From assembly GCA_021324155.1 (NCBI GenBank), contig JAJPJQ010000036.1, positions 124,001 to 188,000 on the forward strand: a stretch of 64,000 nucleotides of DNA, in the 5' to 3' direction. Source of the stretch: Pseudomonadota bacterium. Its GTDB lineage: Bacteria; Desulfobacterota; Binatia; UBA9968. The translations under genes and the position numbers were made by a program. The number at the start of each line of letters is the position of its first letter. The first letter of the stretch is position 1. Of this stretch, positions 7,760-15,872 are shown piece by piece. The notes beneath the pieces were generated by a model. It was not told the origin of the DNA, searched no databases, and saw only the letters and a list, made by a program, of their open reading frames with translations.

Positions 7760-9031
7760 CTAGTCGCGGCGACGGACGACTAGCGCCGAGTTTTTCGAGC
7801 CGAAGGCGATACAGTTGCACAGCGCGACTGCGGCGTCGGCGGCGATGCCGCGGTTGGGCACATAGTTCAAGTCGCACTCGGGATCGGGCTCCTCGTAATT
7901 GATCGTCGGCGGCAGAAAGCGGTCGCGGAGCGCGAAAATGGCGGCAACGACGCCCGCCGCGCCCGACGCTCCCTGCGGATGGCCGATCATCGATTTGATC
8001 GAGCTCATCGGGATGTCGTACGCGCGCTGTCCGAAGCAGCGCTTGACCGCGAGCGTCTCAGTCTTGTCGTTCAAGACCGTGGAGGTGCCGTGGAGCGCGA
8101 TGTAGCCGACCTCGTCCTGGGCGACGCCGCCGTCTTCGAGAGCGAGCGCCATCGCGCGCGCCGGCTCCTCGCCGCTCGGGTCGAGGCGCACCATGTGGTA
8201 CGCGTCGCAGGTCGAGGCGTAGCCCAGAAGCTCGGCGTAAATCGGCGCGCCCCGCGAGCGCGCCCGCTCCTCCTCTTCGAGGACGAGCATCCAGGCGCCT
8301 TCGCCGAGGACGAAGCCGTCGCGCCCGCGGTCGAAAGGCCGCGAGGCCTGCTCCGGAGATTCGTTGCGCGCGGTCGAGATCACCCGCATGATCGAGAATC
8401 CGTGCATGATCCCAGGCGTGATCGTCGAGTCGACGCCGCCGGTGACGAGCCGGTCGGCCTGACCGAAGCGGATTAGATTGAAGGCGTAGCCGATCGCGTC
8501 GGTCGAGCTCGTGCAGCCGGTCGAGACGATGTGGCTCGGCCCGCGAAAATCGAAATGGAGCGAGATCTCGCTCGACAGCGTGCCGATGGTCGAGCTCGAG
8601 ACGTTGTAGGCGCTCGCCCTTCTGAGCTGATCGCTGAAATAAAGCCGGTATTGCTCCTCGGTGAAGTCCGGCGTGCCGCCGCCGCTGCCGAGGATCACGC
8701 CCCAGGAGCGCTTCTCTTCGAGCGTCATCGGCGCTTCGAGACCAGCCGACTGCAAGGCTTCCTGCGCCGCGGCGATCGCGAGCGGCACGGCGCGCCCCGT
8801 GCGCTTCAAATCCTTGGGCGAAAGATAGTGCTCGGGATGAAAGTTTTTGATTTCGCCGGCCACGCGGCAGGCGAGCGCCGAGGGATCGAACGAACCGATC
8901 GTCGCGATGCCGCTCTCGCCGTTTCGCGTCGCGCGCCAGAACGCTTCGGCGCCGATGCCGTTCGGACTCACCACCCCGATGCCGGTGACGACGACTTTTC
9001 GGGGATGAGGTTTTCCGTTGCTACGGCTCAT
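7760..9031 (-). CDS. Beta-ketoacyl-ACP synthase, FabF/KAS II type
   Basis: A 423-aa condensing enzyme with a complete Cys-His-His triad: Cys in 'IVSTGCTSSTDAIGY' (about 168), His in 'ALHGTSTVLNDKTET' (about 305) and His in 'SIKSMIGHPQGASGAAG' (about 342). It begins 'RKVVVTGIGVVSPNG', as in FabF. A stand-alone FabF followed within a few bases by a methyltransferase and a FAD reductase suggests a small secondary-metabolism or lipid-modification operon rather than the housekeeping fab operon; no acyl carrier protein is next to it. No convincing ribosome site precedes the ATG. Confidence 0.88.
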   Translation of the reverse strand: MSRSNGKPHPRKVVVTGIGVVSPNGIGAEAFWRATRNGESGIATIGSFDPSALACRVAGEIKNFHPEHYLSPKDLKRTGRAVPLAIAAAQEALQSAGLEAPMTLEEKRSWGVILGSGGGTPDFTEEQYRLYFSDQLRRASAYNVSSSTIGTLSSEISLHFDFRGPSHIVSTGCTSSTDAIGYAFNLIRFGQADRLVTGGVDSTITPGIMHGFSIMRVISTARNESPEQASRPFDRGRDGFVLGEGAWMLVLEEEERARSRGAPIYAELLGYASTCDAYHMVRLDPSGEEPARAMALALEDGGVAQDEVGYIALHGTSTVLNDKTETLAVKRCFGQRAYDIPMSSIKSMIGHPQGASGAAGVVAAIFALRDRFLPPTINYEEPDPECDLNYVPNRGIAADAAVALCNCIAFGSKNSALVVRRRD

Positions 9032-9123
9032 GTCGGAGGTGTATGGGGTAAGAGTCGCGCGCTGCCCTGATATTCTATCACGATTAGACGGCTGTTAAAG
9101 GCGGACGTTTACTGCACAGCTAA

Positions 9124-10032
9124 ATGAAAATCGTCGTTGCAGGCGGCACCGGCTTCATCGGGGCCGCGCTCATCAGAAATCTACAGAGCCGGGGTCATGC
9201 CGTCGTGCTGCTCACACGCGCGTCGGCGAAAGCGCTGGACCGATCGGAGACCGTCGTATGGCAGCCCGATGCGGAGCCGCGCCCTCGCCCTGCGCTGGTA
9301 GCGGCGGTCAACGGCGCCGATGCGGTCGTCAATCTTGCGGGCGAGCCGATCGCCGGAAAACGCTGGACGCGGGCGCAAAAAGCGCGGCTGCGCTCAAGCC
9401 GGATCGATACAACAAGGACCGTCGTGCAGGCGATCGCCGATGCGCAACAAAAGCCCAGGCTTTTACTCAACGCCTCGGCGGTCGGCTATTACGGCCCGCG
9501 CGGCGATGAAGAGATCAGTGAGGCGGAGCCGCCGGGAATGGATTTCCTTTCCCGGCTCTGCCGCGAGTGGGAGGCGGAGGCGCTCCGCGCCGAGGCGCAC
9601 GGCGTCGCCGTCGTGCGGCTTCGCACCGGCATCGTGCTCGGAAAAGGCGGCGGCGCGCTCGCGAAGATGATCCCGCCGTTCAAGTTGTTCATCGGCGGGC
9701 CGCTCGGCTCGGGCCGGCAATGGATGCCTTGGATTCACCTCGAAGACGAAGTCGGTCTGATCGAGCATCTGCTCGCGCCCGGCGCCGGCGGCGCCGTGAA
9801 CGCGACCGCGCCGGAGCCGGTGCGCATGAAGGAATTTTGCGCGGCGCTCGGCAAAGCGCTGGGCCGCCCGAGCTGGGCGCCGGTGCCTGCATTCGTGCTG
9901 CGCCTCGCCTTCGGCGAGATGGCTGACGTCCTGCTCACGGGCCAGCGCGCCGTCCCGTCGGAAGCGGAGCGGCGCGGCTATCGCTTCCGTTATCCGACGC
10001 TGCCCGAAGCGCTGCGGGATATTGTTTCGTAA
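9124..10032 (+). CDS. TIGR01777-type NAD(P)-binding epimerase-like protein (SDR39U1/YfcH family)
   Basis: A 302-aa protein with the N-terminal nucleotide motif 'KIVVAGGTGFIGAALIRNL', then 'GADAVVNLAGEPIAGKRWT' (about 70-88), 'LLNASAVGYYGPRGDEE' (about 118) and the C-terminal 'LPEALRDI' typical of the YfcH/SDR39U1 family. These are extended-SDR-like proteins of unsettled biochemical role, with a YYG motif in place of a classical YxxxK. It is transcribed divergently from the ketosynthase gene, with 92 bases between the starts. A bulged stem (GGTTTTA...TAAAACC) lies just after the stop but lacks a strong T run. Confidence 0.85.
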   Translation: MKIVVAGGTGFIGAALIRNLQSRGHAVVLLTRASAKALDRSETVVWQPDAEPRPRPALVAAVNGADAVVNLAGEPIAGKRWTRAQKARLRSSRIDTTRTVVQAIADAQQKPRLLLNASAVGYYGPRGDEEISEAEPPGMDFLSRLCREWEAEALRAEAHGVAVVRLRTGIVLGKGGGALAKMIPPFKLFIGGPLGSGRQWMPWIHLEDEVGLIEHLLAPGAGGAVNATAPEPVRMKEFCAALGKALGRPSWAPVPAFVLRLAFGEMADVLLTGQRAVPSEAERRGYRFRYPTLPEALRDIVS

Positions 10033-10119
10033 GCGCGGTTTTAGGGCGGTTAAAACCGCTCCTGCAAGCCAGGCGGCCGCTCCACTGCCTGCCGCACGTA
10101 TGTCACACGAACCTCCTCG

Positions 10120-10269
10120 CGTGAGTCCCACGAAAGCGGGAGTCCAGGCTTTTTAATTTCTTTTCGCTAAGTGCGATAACCGCAGCCTCGATGAAGCCCC
10201 GGTCCGGGCAAACTCGATGCGCTGTTTCGGATATTCTTACAACCCTGGACTCCCTTTCGCGGGGGTGAC
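10120..10269. repeat. Inverted pair of REP-like palindromic elements in a 303-base gap
   Basis: The gap 10033-10335 has no convincing gene. It holds two copies of an element in opposite orientation, at about 10120-10149 and 10244-10269. Each contains a small hairpin built from CCC(A/G)CGAAAG(C)GGG and ends in the 11-base string GGGAGTCCAGG (10138-10148; complement at 10244-10254). Paired, inverted, palindromic units of 25-30 bp in an intergenic space are the hallmark of REP/BIME sequences mobilised by RAYT transposases. No RAYT gene is present in the window. Confidence 0.7.
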
Positions 10270-10335
10270 GACTAAGGGCCACATCCCCAGCCAACCAGCC
10301 ACCGCGGTTAGTGGCCAAAACTCCGTTCGCCGTCT

Positions 10336-11163
10336 ATGATGGTTGGCATGGCTCCGATCGACTTCAAAAATTCCATCGCGCTCGTCACCGGCGCGTCAAG
10401 CGGCATCGGGCGGCAGGTCGCGCTCGATCTGGCCGCGCAGGGCGCGACCGTCGTCGCGTCGAGCCGCTCGCGCGCGCGCCTGGATGAGACCGCCGCGGCG
10501 CTCAAGCGCTACGGCGGCGCCTCGGAGGTGGTCGAATGCGACGTGAGCGACCCGGCGGCCGTCAAGCGCATGGTCCAGGATGCGCTCGCTAAATTCGGGC
10601 GCGTCGACATCCTCGTCAACAACGCGGGCTTCGGCGACTACCTGCCGCTGGCCGAGACTCCAATCGAGACGGTCGAATCGATGTTGCGCACGAACTATCT
10701 CGGCACCGTCTATTGTACCAAGGAAGCGTTGCCGTCGATGATCGCGCGGCGCTCGGGCGCCATCGTCAACATCTCGTCGATTTCGGGCATCATGGGGACC
10801 CCGGAAATAGGCCCCTATTGCGCGACCAAATTCGCCCAGATCGGCCTCTCCGAGAGCCTCTATCATGAGCTCAAGCCGCACGGCGTCCACGTGGCCGTGA
10901 TCTGCCCGGGGCCTGTCAGGACCAATTTTCGCCGCAGCTTCGACGCGCGCGCGCCGGAACCGCCGGAATTCATGGTGCTCGAATCTACCGACGTCTCGCG
11001 CGCGGTAATGCGCGCGATCGCAAAAAGAAAGTTCCGCATCGTCATGCCGCGCTCGCTCGCATTGATCTGCTACCTCAAAGGAGTTTTTCCCGGCGTAATG
11101 CGCTTTCTCATTTACCATGCGATGACGGCGGCGAGCCGGCGTTCTCGAGCGCCGAAGGCATGA
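10336..11163 (+). CDS. Short-chain dehydrogenase/reductase (classical SDR)
   Basis: A 275-aa protein with all classical SDR landmarks: the cofactor motif 'ALVTGASSGIGRQVALDLA' (about 15-33), 'ILVNNAGFGDYLP' (about 93), catalytic Ser in 'VNISSISGI' and the YxxxK pair in 'GPYCATKFAQIGLSESL' (about 158-174). The Ser-Arg pair near 'ASSRSRARLDE' suggests NADP preference, though this is an inference. A C-terminal segment after residue 235 is hydrophobic and basic (LICYLKGVFPGVMRFLIY), hinting at membrane association as in several lipid-acting SDRs. The start may be any of three nearby ATG codons (10336, 10339 or 10348); none has a strong ribosome site. Confidence 0.85.
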   Translation: MMVGMAPIDFKNSIALVTGASSGIGRQVALDLAAQGATVVASSRSRARLDETAAALKRYGGASEVVECDVSDPAAVKRMVQDALAKFGRVDILVNNAGFGDYLPLAETPIETVESMLRTNYLGTVYCTKEALPSMIARRSGAIVNISSISGIMGTPEIGPYCATKFAQIGLSESLYHELKPHGVHVAVICPGPVRTNFRRSFDARAPEPPEFMVLESTDVSRAVMRAIAKRKFRIVMPRSLALICYLKGVFPGVMRFLIYHAMTAASRRSRAPKA

Positions 11164-11169
11164 CATCTC

Positions 11170-11198
11170 TTGACAATTTAACGCTATTTTATTAAAAG
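11170..11198 (+). promoter_or_regulatory. Sigma-70-type promoter with a long leader
   Basis: A perfect -35 TTGACA (11170-11175) is followed after 17 bases by TAAAAG (11193-11198), four of six matches to the -10 consensus. The only gene it can serve is the small exported protein at 11301, leaving a leader of roughly 95 bases. That leader is GC-rich with self-complementary stretches (GCCGG...CGGTCGGC around 11221-11240) and could fold. Confidence 0.55.
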
Positions 11199-11300
11199 TC
11201 GCGCCAATCTGTCCTGGCTCGGCCGGCTATCCCCGGTCGGCTGATTACGAGAGCCGGGCAAATCTACGGGACGGCGGGGTGTGGAAAGGAGGGATAATAT

Positions 11301-11507
11301 ATGAAAAGCCGTGTATTTCTGTGGCTCGTGGCGGCCATGATCGGGTCCGCCTTGGCCCTTTCTCCTGCGATCTCTGCTCCGGCGTTTGCCCAAGAGAAGA
11401 AGGAAGAGAAGAAGGGCGACGAGAAGAAAAAGAGCGAGGGCAAGAAAGGCGACGAGAAGAAGTCCGACGAGAAGAAGAAGACCGAGGGCAAGAAGGGCGC
11501 CGAGTAG
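11301..11507 (+). CDS. Small exported Lys/Glu-rich repeat protein
   Basis: A 68-aa protein: a signal peptide of about 31 residues (MKSRVFLWLVAAMIGSAL..., cleavage near AFAQ) followed by a mature part made almost only of K, E, G, D and S in short repeats (EKKEEKKGDEKKKSEGKKGDEKK). A strong GGAGGG ribosome site lies 8 bases before the ATG and a strong terminator follows the stop by about 30 bases, so this is a real single-gene unit. The mature chain should be disordered and highly charged; similar small proteins are annotated only as hypothetical. A role in metal or polyanion binding is conceivable but unproven. Confidence 0.8.
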   Translation: MKSRVFLWLVAAMIGSALALSPAISAPAFAQEKKEEKKGDEKKKSEGKKGDEKKSDEKKKTEGKKGAE

Positions 11508-11537
11508 GCGTTCTCGCTCTCGATACTTGCCAACACA

Positions 11538-11569
11538 GCCGGGCGGGGTCTTCCCCGCCCGGCTTTTTT
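11538..11569 (+). terminator. Strong intrinsic terminator
   Basis: An 11-bp perfect GC-rich stem (GCCGGGCGGGG pairing with CCCCGCCCGGC), a 4-base loop and six T residues directly after the stem. It ends the transcript of the small Lys/Glu-rich protein gene. Confidence 0.93.
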
Positions 11570-11679
11570 GTGCCCACCCTTCTCTCGCTTTTAGCATCCG
11601 ACTGGCATATAGACGACGGAATCGCGCGGGCGGCCATGCTCGTCACGCGCCCAAATTACTGCTAAATTCAACGTAGAAA

Positions 11680-12426
11680 ATGAGATCGAAGCGACACCGG
11701 CTGCTGATACGCGGGGCGATTCTCGCCGCTCTCGTCGCGCTCATTTTCGTCATGAGCAGGTACGGACCGCAGCCGTTCAATGTCTTCGGTCCGCGGTGGG
11801 AGGAGCTCGAGGACCTCCAAGCCCAGCAGGCGCAAAGGGAGCGCATCACCGAGTTTCTCACCTCTTTCGGCCCGTACTCGTCCGCCGTATTCGTCCTGCT
11901 GCAGGCGCTCCAGGTGGTAGTCTCGCCGATTCCCGGCGAGCTCACGGGCATCGTGGGGGGCTTCGCCTACGGAAAAGTCTACGGATTCATCCTGTCGAAC
12001 ATCGGCCTTGCGCTCGGCTCCTGGATAGCATTCGAACTCGCGAGCATCCTCGGCCGGCCGTTTGTCGAGCGCCTGCTGAAGAAAGACGTGGTCAATAAAT
12101 TCGACTTTCTCACCGACAGCAACGCCGGCGTGACGATCACGTTCTTGATGTTCCTCATCCCGGGATTCCCCAAAGATATGCTTTGCTATCTTCTCGGCTT
12201 GAGCCGCATGCGGCTGCGGACGTTCCTGATCATCTCGATCATCGGGCGCGCGCCGGGAACCTACCTGCTGACCGTCCAGGGCGCCAGCGTGCGCGAGCAG
12301 GCCTACGGCACCACGGTTGTCCTTTTGGTCGTCTCAGCGGCCTTATTGTTCGCTGCTTACCTCTATCGCGCCAAACTGTTCCATTGGATCAAGAGCATGC
12401 ACGGCCAGGCCGAGCGGTCGAGCTGA
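11680..12426 (+). CDS. TVP38/TMEM64-family (VTT domain) membrane protein
   Basis: A 248-aa polytopic protein. After a short basic N-terminus there is one membrane segment (about 10-28), then a VTT/SNARE-associated domain: 'PIPGELTGIVGGFAYGKVYGF' (about 90) and 'FLMFLIPGFPKDMLCYLLG' (about 150), the conserved glycine- and proline-containing re-entrant region of the DedA/TVP38 superfamily, and a final membrane segment near 205-225. Members act in lipid scrambling or membrane homeostasis. It stands alone between the terminator at 11569 and the promoter at 12475. Confidence 0.88.
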   Translation: MRSKRHRLLIRGAILAALVALIFVMSRYGPQPFNVFGPRWEELEDLQAQQAQRERITEFLTSFGPYSSAVFVLLQALQVVVSPIPGELTGIVGGFAYGKVYGFILSNIGLALGSWIAFELASILGRPFVERLLKKDVVNKFDFLTDSNAGVTITFLMFLIPGFPKDMLCYLLGLSRMRLRTFLIISIIGRAPGTYLLTVQGASVREQAYGTTVVLLVVSAALLFAAYLYRAKLFHWIKSMHGQAERSS

Positions 12427-12474
12427 AACGCGCGCGTTTCTCTCCTTTTTTCTTGACGATCTGCTTCAGTAAGT

Positions 12475-12503
12475 TTGCCGGTATGTCGCCGTTCGTGTAT
12501 AAT
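12475..12503 (+). promoter_or_regulatory. Near-consensus sigma-70 promoter giving an almost leaderless mRNA
   Basis: TTGCCG (12475-12480), a 17-base spacer, then a perfect TATAAT (12498-12503). With the usual 6-7 bases from -10 to the first transcribed base, transcription would begin about 12510, and the signal-peptide ATG is at 12513. No ribosome-binding sequence fits between them. Confidence 0.75.
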
Positions 12504-12512
12504 CGGGCGGCT

Positions 12513-13301
12513 ATGAATAGTCATTTACGCATAATATTGATCACCGTAGCTTTGGTGCTTTTACCGGCGCTCGCCTTCGCGCAGTACACCGTCGTGCTGA
12601 AGAACGGGCGGCGCATCACCACGCAATCGTACCGCGAGGAAGGGAATACGATCAAAATCTACGGTCTCGGCGGCGAGGTCGCGCTGCCGCGCGATCAGGT
12701 GCAGACAATCCTCCAGGGCGAAGAGGGCCGGTCCCGCGGTCTCGATCTGCGCGAGCGGTCCTCGGGGGATGACGTGAGCCCGAGCGCGCCCACGCCCGCA
12801 CCGGCGGCGACCGGCAAACCGTCGACCGAAAACGTTCCACCTCCGGGAGATGAAAAGAATCAAGAAGAATCCGATTACCGCAAAAGAGTTCAGCTTCTTA
12901 CTGACGAGTTAAAGGCGGCGCAGAACAACTATTTCACGGCGGCCCGCGGCAACGCGTCACCCGAGCCTTCGGTGATCACTAACGACGACGGAATCCGCCG
13001 GCGCACCGACGACTTGAACGCGCGCCTACGCGATGCGCAGCAAAATCCGGGAGGCGCCGACGGCGGACCGGTGCGGCTTGAAAGTCCGTCGCCTTTCGTC
13101 GGCCAGCCTCCGGCGATCACGGAAATCCCGCCGGGGAACGTGCCGCCGACCGTGACCCCGCCGCCGCCCGGCTACACATCGCGCGAGCAGGAGCTGAGCG
13201 AATTGCGAAACCGCATGACGGAGCTGACCAAGCAGCGCGAGCAGGTGATCGAAGAGATGAAGCAGAAAAACTTAGAGACGGGAAATCTTTTCCTGCAGTA
13301 G
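12513..13301 (+). CDS. Exported hypothetical protein with C-terminal coiled coil
   Basis: A 262-aa protein with signal peptide MNSHLRIILITVALVLLPAL ending AFAQ. The mature protein starts 'YTVVLKNGRRITTQSYREEG' and 'VALPRDQVQTIL', a short beta-rich module found at the start of many exported deltaproteobacterial-type proteins that read as 'nutrient or stress' hypotheticals. A Pro/Thr-rich linker follows, then a charged helix (about 222-255, 'LRNRMTELTKQREQVIEEMK') that should form a coiled coil. The reading frame stays open upstream to 12183, but that part overlaps the previous gene and lacks a signal; the ATG at 12513 lies just after a promoter. Function unknown. Confidence 0.8.
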   Translation: MNSHLRIILITVALVLLPALAFAQYTVVLKNGRRITTQSYREEGNTIKIYGLGGEVALPRDQVQTILQGEEGRSRGLDLRERSSGDDVSPSAPTPAPAATGKPSTENVPPPGDEKNQEESDYRKRVQLLTDELKAAQNNYFTAARGNASPEPSVITNDDGIRRRTDDLNARLRDAQQNPGGADGGPVRLESPSPFVGQPPAITEIPPGNVPPTVTPPPPGYTSREQELSELRNRMTELTKQREQVIEEMKQKNLETGNLFLQ

Positions 13302-13304
13302 TTC

Positions 13305-13745
13305 CTAAAGCGCCGCCACAGCGGCCCGCAAACCAAGCAGATAGCTGTCCACTCCGAATCCCGTAATCTGGCCGACCACCGCCTCGGCAATGATCGAGCG
13401 CTTGCGGAACTCTTCGCGTTTGTAAATATTCGAAATGTGCACTTCGACCGCCGGAATGCCGGCGGCGGTAAGAGCGTCGCGTATCGCGATGCTCGAATGC
13501 GTGTACGCCCCGGCGTTCAGAATCAGCGCGCCGAACGCTTTCGGCGCCTCCTGGATCCAGCCGACGAGCTCGCCCTCGACGTTCGACTGACGCGCTTCGA
13601 TTTCGACGCCGAGCTCGGCGGCGAGCGCCGCGATTTTGCGGTTGATCTGATCGAGTGTGAGGCGGCCGTAAATCTTCGGCTCGCGCCGCCCGAGCATGTT
13701 GAGGTTGGGCCCATGGAGCACGAGAATTTTTCTTTTCTTCGCCAT
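13305..13745 (-). CDS. aroQ: Type II 3-dehydroquinate dehydratase
   Basis: A 146-aa enzyme removing water from 3-dehydroquinate in the shikimate pathway. Type II landmarks are complete: '[20 protein letters not shown]' with the catalytic Tyr (about residue 26), '[11 protein letters not shown]', '[18 protein letters not shown]' (substrate-binding Asn and the strand before the His) and '[15 protein letters not shown]' with the catalytic His (about 104). The ATG at 13745 shares its A with the upstream TGA (TGATG) and has AGGA 6 bases before it, so translation is coupled to the TPR gene; a GTG directly before it is less likely. It is the last gene of the aro operon. Confidence 0.95.
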   Translation of the reverse strand: MAKKRKILVLHGPNLNMLGRREPKIYGRLTLDQINRKIAALAAELGVEIEARQSNVEGELVGWIQEAPKAFGALILNAGAYTHSSIAIRDALTAAGIPAVEVHISNIYKREEFRKRSIIAEAVVGQITGFGVDSYLLGLRAAVAAL

Positions 13746-14260
13746 CACGATCCTTTCGGATGCCGTTCGAGCCAGCGCGCGGCGACCTCCAGCTCCTGGC
13801 GGACGCGCTCTTCGCCGGCGTCGCGCGAGCCGTCACGCTCGACGACGCCCGTCAAGCGGACGATCTCATCGCGCACTCCCGGATTCGCGGACGCTTCATA
13901 AATCTGCCTGTAGACCTCGATCGCCTCGAGAAAATACCCCTGCTGCGCCAGCAGCCGCGCCATGCTCTCGGTCGCGAACGGCGCCGGCGGCCTGCGTCCC
14001 GCCTGATCGAGGCGCATGAGCGCAGCCGTGAGCTCGGCCGCTTCGCCGCCGAGCATGGGCTCGAGCGCCCGCGCGACGTCGAGCGCGCGTCCGAGCGCGC
14101 CGTTCTGATAGAGCAGGCGGCTCTTCAGCAGCAACGCGCGCCGGTGCTCCGGCGCGGCGGCGAGCACCTGCTCGACCGCTTCCAGCGCATCATCCACGCG
14201 GCCGCGACGGCGTAGCGACTCGGCGGTGTCGATGAGCTCGGAGCTGCGCGCGCGCTCCAT
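13745..14260 (-). CDS. TPR-repeat protein inside the aro operon
   Basis: A 171-aa soluble protein without signal peptide. Residues about 8-55 ('[38 protein letters not shown]') form tetratricopeptide-like helices, and a further unit near 97-130 ('[26 protein letters not shown]') matches a TPR hairpin. It sits between aroB and aroQ with a one-base gap and a TGATG overlap, so it is made together with the shikimate enzymes. Small TPR proteins of this kind recur next to aroQ/aroB in some deltaproteobacterial-type genomes; the partner is unknown. Confidence 0.75.
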   Translation of the reverse strand: MERARSSELIDTAESLRRRGRVDDALEAVEQVLAAAPEHRRALLLKSRLLYQNGALGRALDVARALEPMLGGEAAELTAALMRLDQAGRRPPAPFATESMARLLAQQGYFLEAIEVYRQIYEASANPGVRDEIVRLTGVVERDGSRDAGEERVRQELEVAARWLERHPKGS

Positions 14261-14261
14261 C

Positions 14262-15356
14262 TTATCGCGACTCCTCGAGCCGGGCGACGATCTCGCCCGG
14301 CGCCAGCGCGTGGAAGCGCGTCGCGCCGATGCCTTTGCAGAGGATGAATTTGATCTTTCCGCCGGCGGATTTTTTATCGACTTCCATATGCTTGACGAGC
14401 TCCGCCGGGCTCACGTCGGCCGGAATCTCCGCCGGCAGCCCGGCGCGGACGACGAGACGGCGGATGCGCTCGAAGCTTTCCCGGTCACAGGCGCCTTCGG
14501 CGACCGAGATCGCCGCGGCCTGGACCATACCGATCGCGACCGCCTCGCCGTGGAGAAACGTCTCGTAGCCGGTGAGCGCCTCGAGCGCGTGGCCGACCGT
14601 ATGGCCGAAATTCAACACCGCGCGGAGATCGCTTTCGCGCTCGTCCTTCGCGACGACGTCGGCCTTGATCGCGCACGACGCGGCGACGACCTCCGTCAGC
14701 ATCGCGCTGTCGAGCTTGAGAATGTCGTCGAGCTTCTCTTCGAGGCGGCGGAAAAGCGCGGCGTCGGCGATGACGCCGTACTTGATCACTTCGGCTAAGC
14801 CCGCGACGACTTCACGCTTCGGCAGCGAGCGCAGCACGGCGACGTCGATCCAGACCAGCCGCGGCTGGTGGAAGGCGCCGATGAGATTTTTTCCTTCCTT
14901 GTGGTTGACGCCGGTTTTCCCGCCGACGCTGGAATCGACCTGCGCGAGGAGCGTCGTCGGCACCTGGACATACGAGATGCCGCGCAGGTAACTCGCCGCG
15001 GCGAAGCCGGTCACGTCGCCGACGACGCCGCCGCCCAGCGCGACGAGCGTCGAGCCGCGCTCGAATCGGGCGGCGACGAGCCGGTCGTAGATCGCCGCAA
15101 CGGCGTCGAGGTTCTTGTGCTCCTCGCCGGCCGGCAGAAAAATCACCGAGGTCTCGAAGCCGGCCTGCCGCAACGAAGCCTCGACCGGCTTCAAATACAA
15201 TCCCGCGATATTGCCGTCGGTGACGATCGCGGCCTTGTTGCCGAGGCCCGAGCGCCGCATCGCCGGACCCAGCTCCGCCAGATTCTTCTCGCCGACGCAA
15301 ATCGCATAGGATCGGTCGGCGAGATCGACATCGATCGTGCGTATGGACGGCGTCAT
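14262..15356 (-). CDS. aroB: 3-dehydroquinate synthase
   Basis: A 364-aa enzyme converting DAHP to 3-dehydroquinate with NAD and a metal ion. Family landmarks: 'LPAGEEHKNLDAVAAIYDRLV' (about 77), 'VALGGGVVGDVTGFAAASYLRG' (about 105), 'QVPTTLLAQVDSSVGGKTGVN' (about 132) and 'LNFGHTVGHALEAL' with metal-binding His residues (about 248). Its start overlaps the aroK stop by 4 bases (ATGA), so the two are translationally coupled. Normal length. Confidence 0.96.
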   Translation of the reverse strand: MTPSIRTIDVDLADRSYAICVGEKNLAELGPAMRRSGLGNKAAIVTDGNIAGLYLKPVEASLRQAGFETSVIFLPAGEEHKNLDAVAAIYDRLVAARFERGSTLVALGGGVVGDVTGFAAASYLRGISYVQVPTTLLAQVDSSVGGKTGVNHKEGKNLIGAFHQPRLVWIDVAVLRSLPKREVVAGLAEVIKYGVIADAALFRRLEEKLDDILKLDSAMLTEVVAASCAIKADVVAKDERESDLRAVLNFGHTVGHALEALTGYETFLHGEAVAIGMVQAAAISVAEGACDRESFERIRRLVVRAGLPAEIPADVSPAELVKHMEVDKKSAGGKIKFILCKGIGATRFHALAPGEIVARLEESR

Positions 15357-15865
15357 TGAACGGCTCGGAGAACTTCCTCCACGACCTGCTCGATGGAGAG
15401 ATTTTCCGTGTCTATGGTGGCGTGAGCCTGCGCGTAGACCGGCGCGCGCCGGCTCATGAGCTCGCGCACGCGCGTCTCGCGGTCGGCGACGTCGAGCAGC
15501 GGCCGCTTGCCGCCGCGGACGCGCCCGAGAATCGTTTCGGGCTTCGCCGTCAGGCAGACGAGCAAGGCTTTTTCTTTCAACAAGGCGAGGTTCTCCTCGT
15601 CCATTACCGCGCCGCCGCCGGTCGCGATCACTTGGCGCTCGCGCGCGAGAATTTCCTTAAGCTTTTGTTTCTCCAGCAGGCGAAAGCGCGCTTCGCCGTC
15701 GCGGTGAAAAATCTCCTGGACCTTGCGGCCTTCGTCGCGCTCGATCGCGCGGTCGACGTCGACGAAGCGCCAGCCGAGGCGGCGCGCGACTTTTCGGCCG
15801 ACGTCCGTCTTGCCGACCGCCATGAAGCCGGTGAGCGCGATGTTTTTTGGGGCGCCCGCGGGCAC
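15353..15865 (-). CDS. aroK: Shikimate kinase
   Basis: A 170-aa P-loop kinase phosphorylating shikimate. Walker A is 'GFMAVGKTDVG' (about 13-23), the shikimate-binding Asp-Arg pair lies in 'FVDVDRAIERDEG', 'GGGAVMDEEN' (about 82) is the Walker B/shikimate loop and 'RVRGGKRPLL' near 120 is the lid region. The C-terminal half begins 'MSRRAPVYAQAHATIDTENLS', the usual adenine-side helix. It begins 7 bases after the aroC stop and overlaps aroB by 4 bases. Confidence 0.95.
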   Translation of the reverse strand: MPAGAPKNIALTGFMAVGKTDVGRKVARRLGWRFVDVDRAIERDEGRKVQEIFHRDGEARFRLLEKQKLKEILARERQVIATGGGAVMDEENLALLKEKALLVCLTAKPETILGRVRGGKRPLLDVADRETRVRELMSRRAPVYAQAHATIDTENLSIEQVVEEVLRAVQ

Positions 15866-15872
15866 AAACAGC

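Noticed and set aside
7758-7877. N-terminal extension of the methyltransferase to 7877
   Set aside because: The added residues are Arg-rich frame-shadow of the ketosynthase gene; the ATG at 7757 fits the operon spacing.
10103-10318. A 71-codon minus-strand open frame in the gap between the two SDR-type genes
   Set aside because: It runs through both REP-like repeats, has no ribosome site and shows no protein-like pattern.
12183-12512. N-terminal extension of the exported coiled-coil protein to 12183
   Set aside because: It overlaps the TVP38-family gene in another frame and would bury a clear signal peptide in mid-protein.
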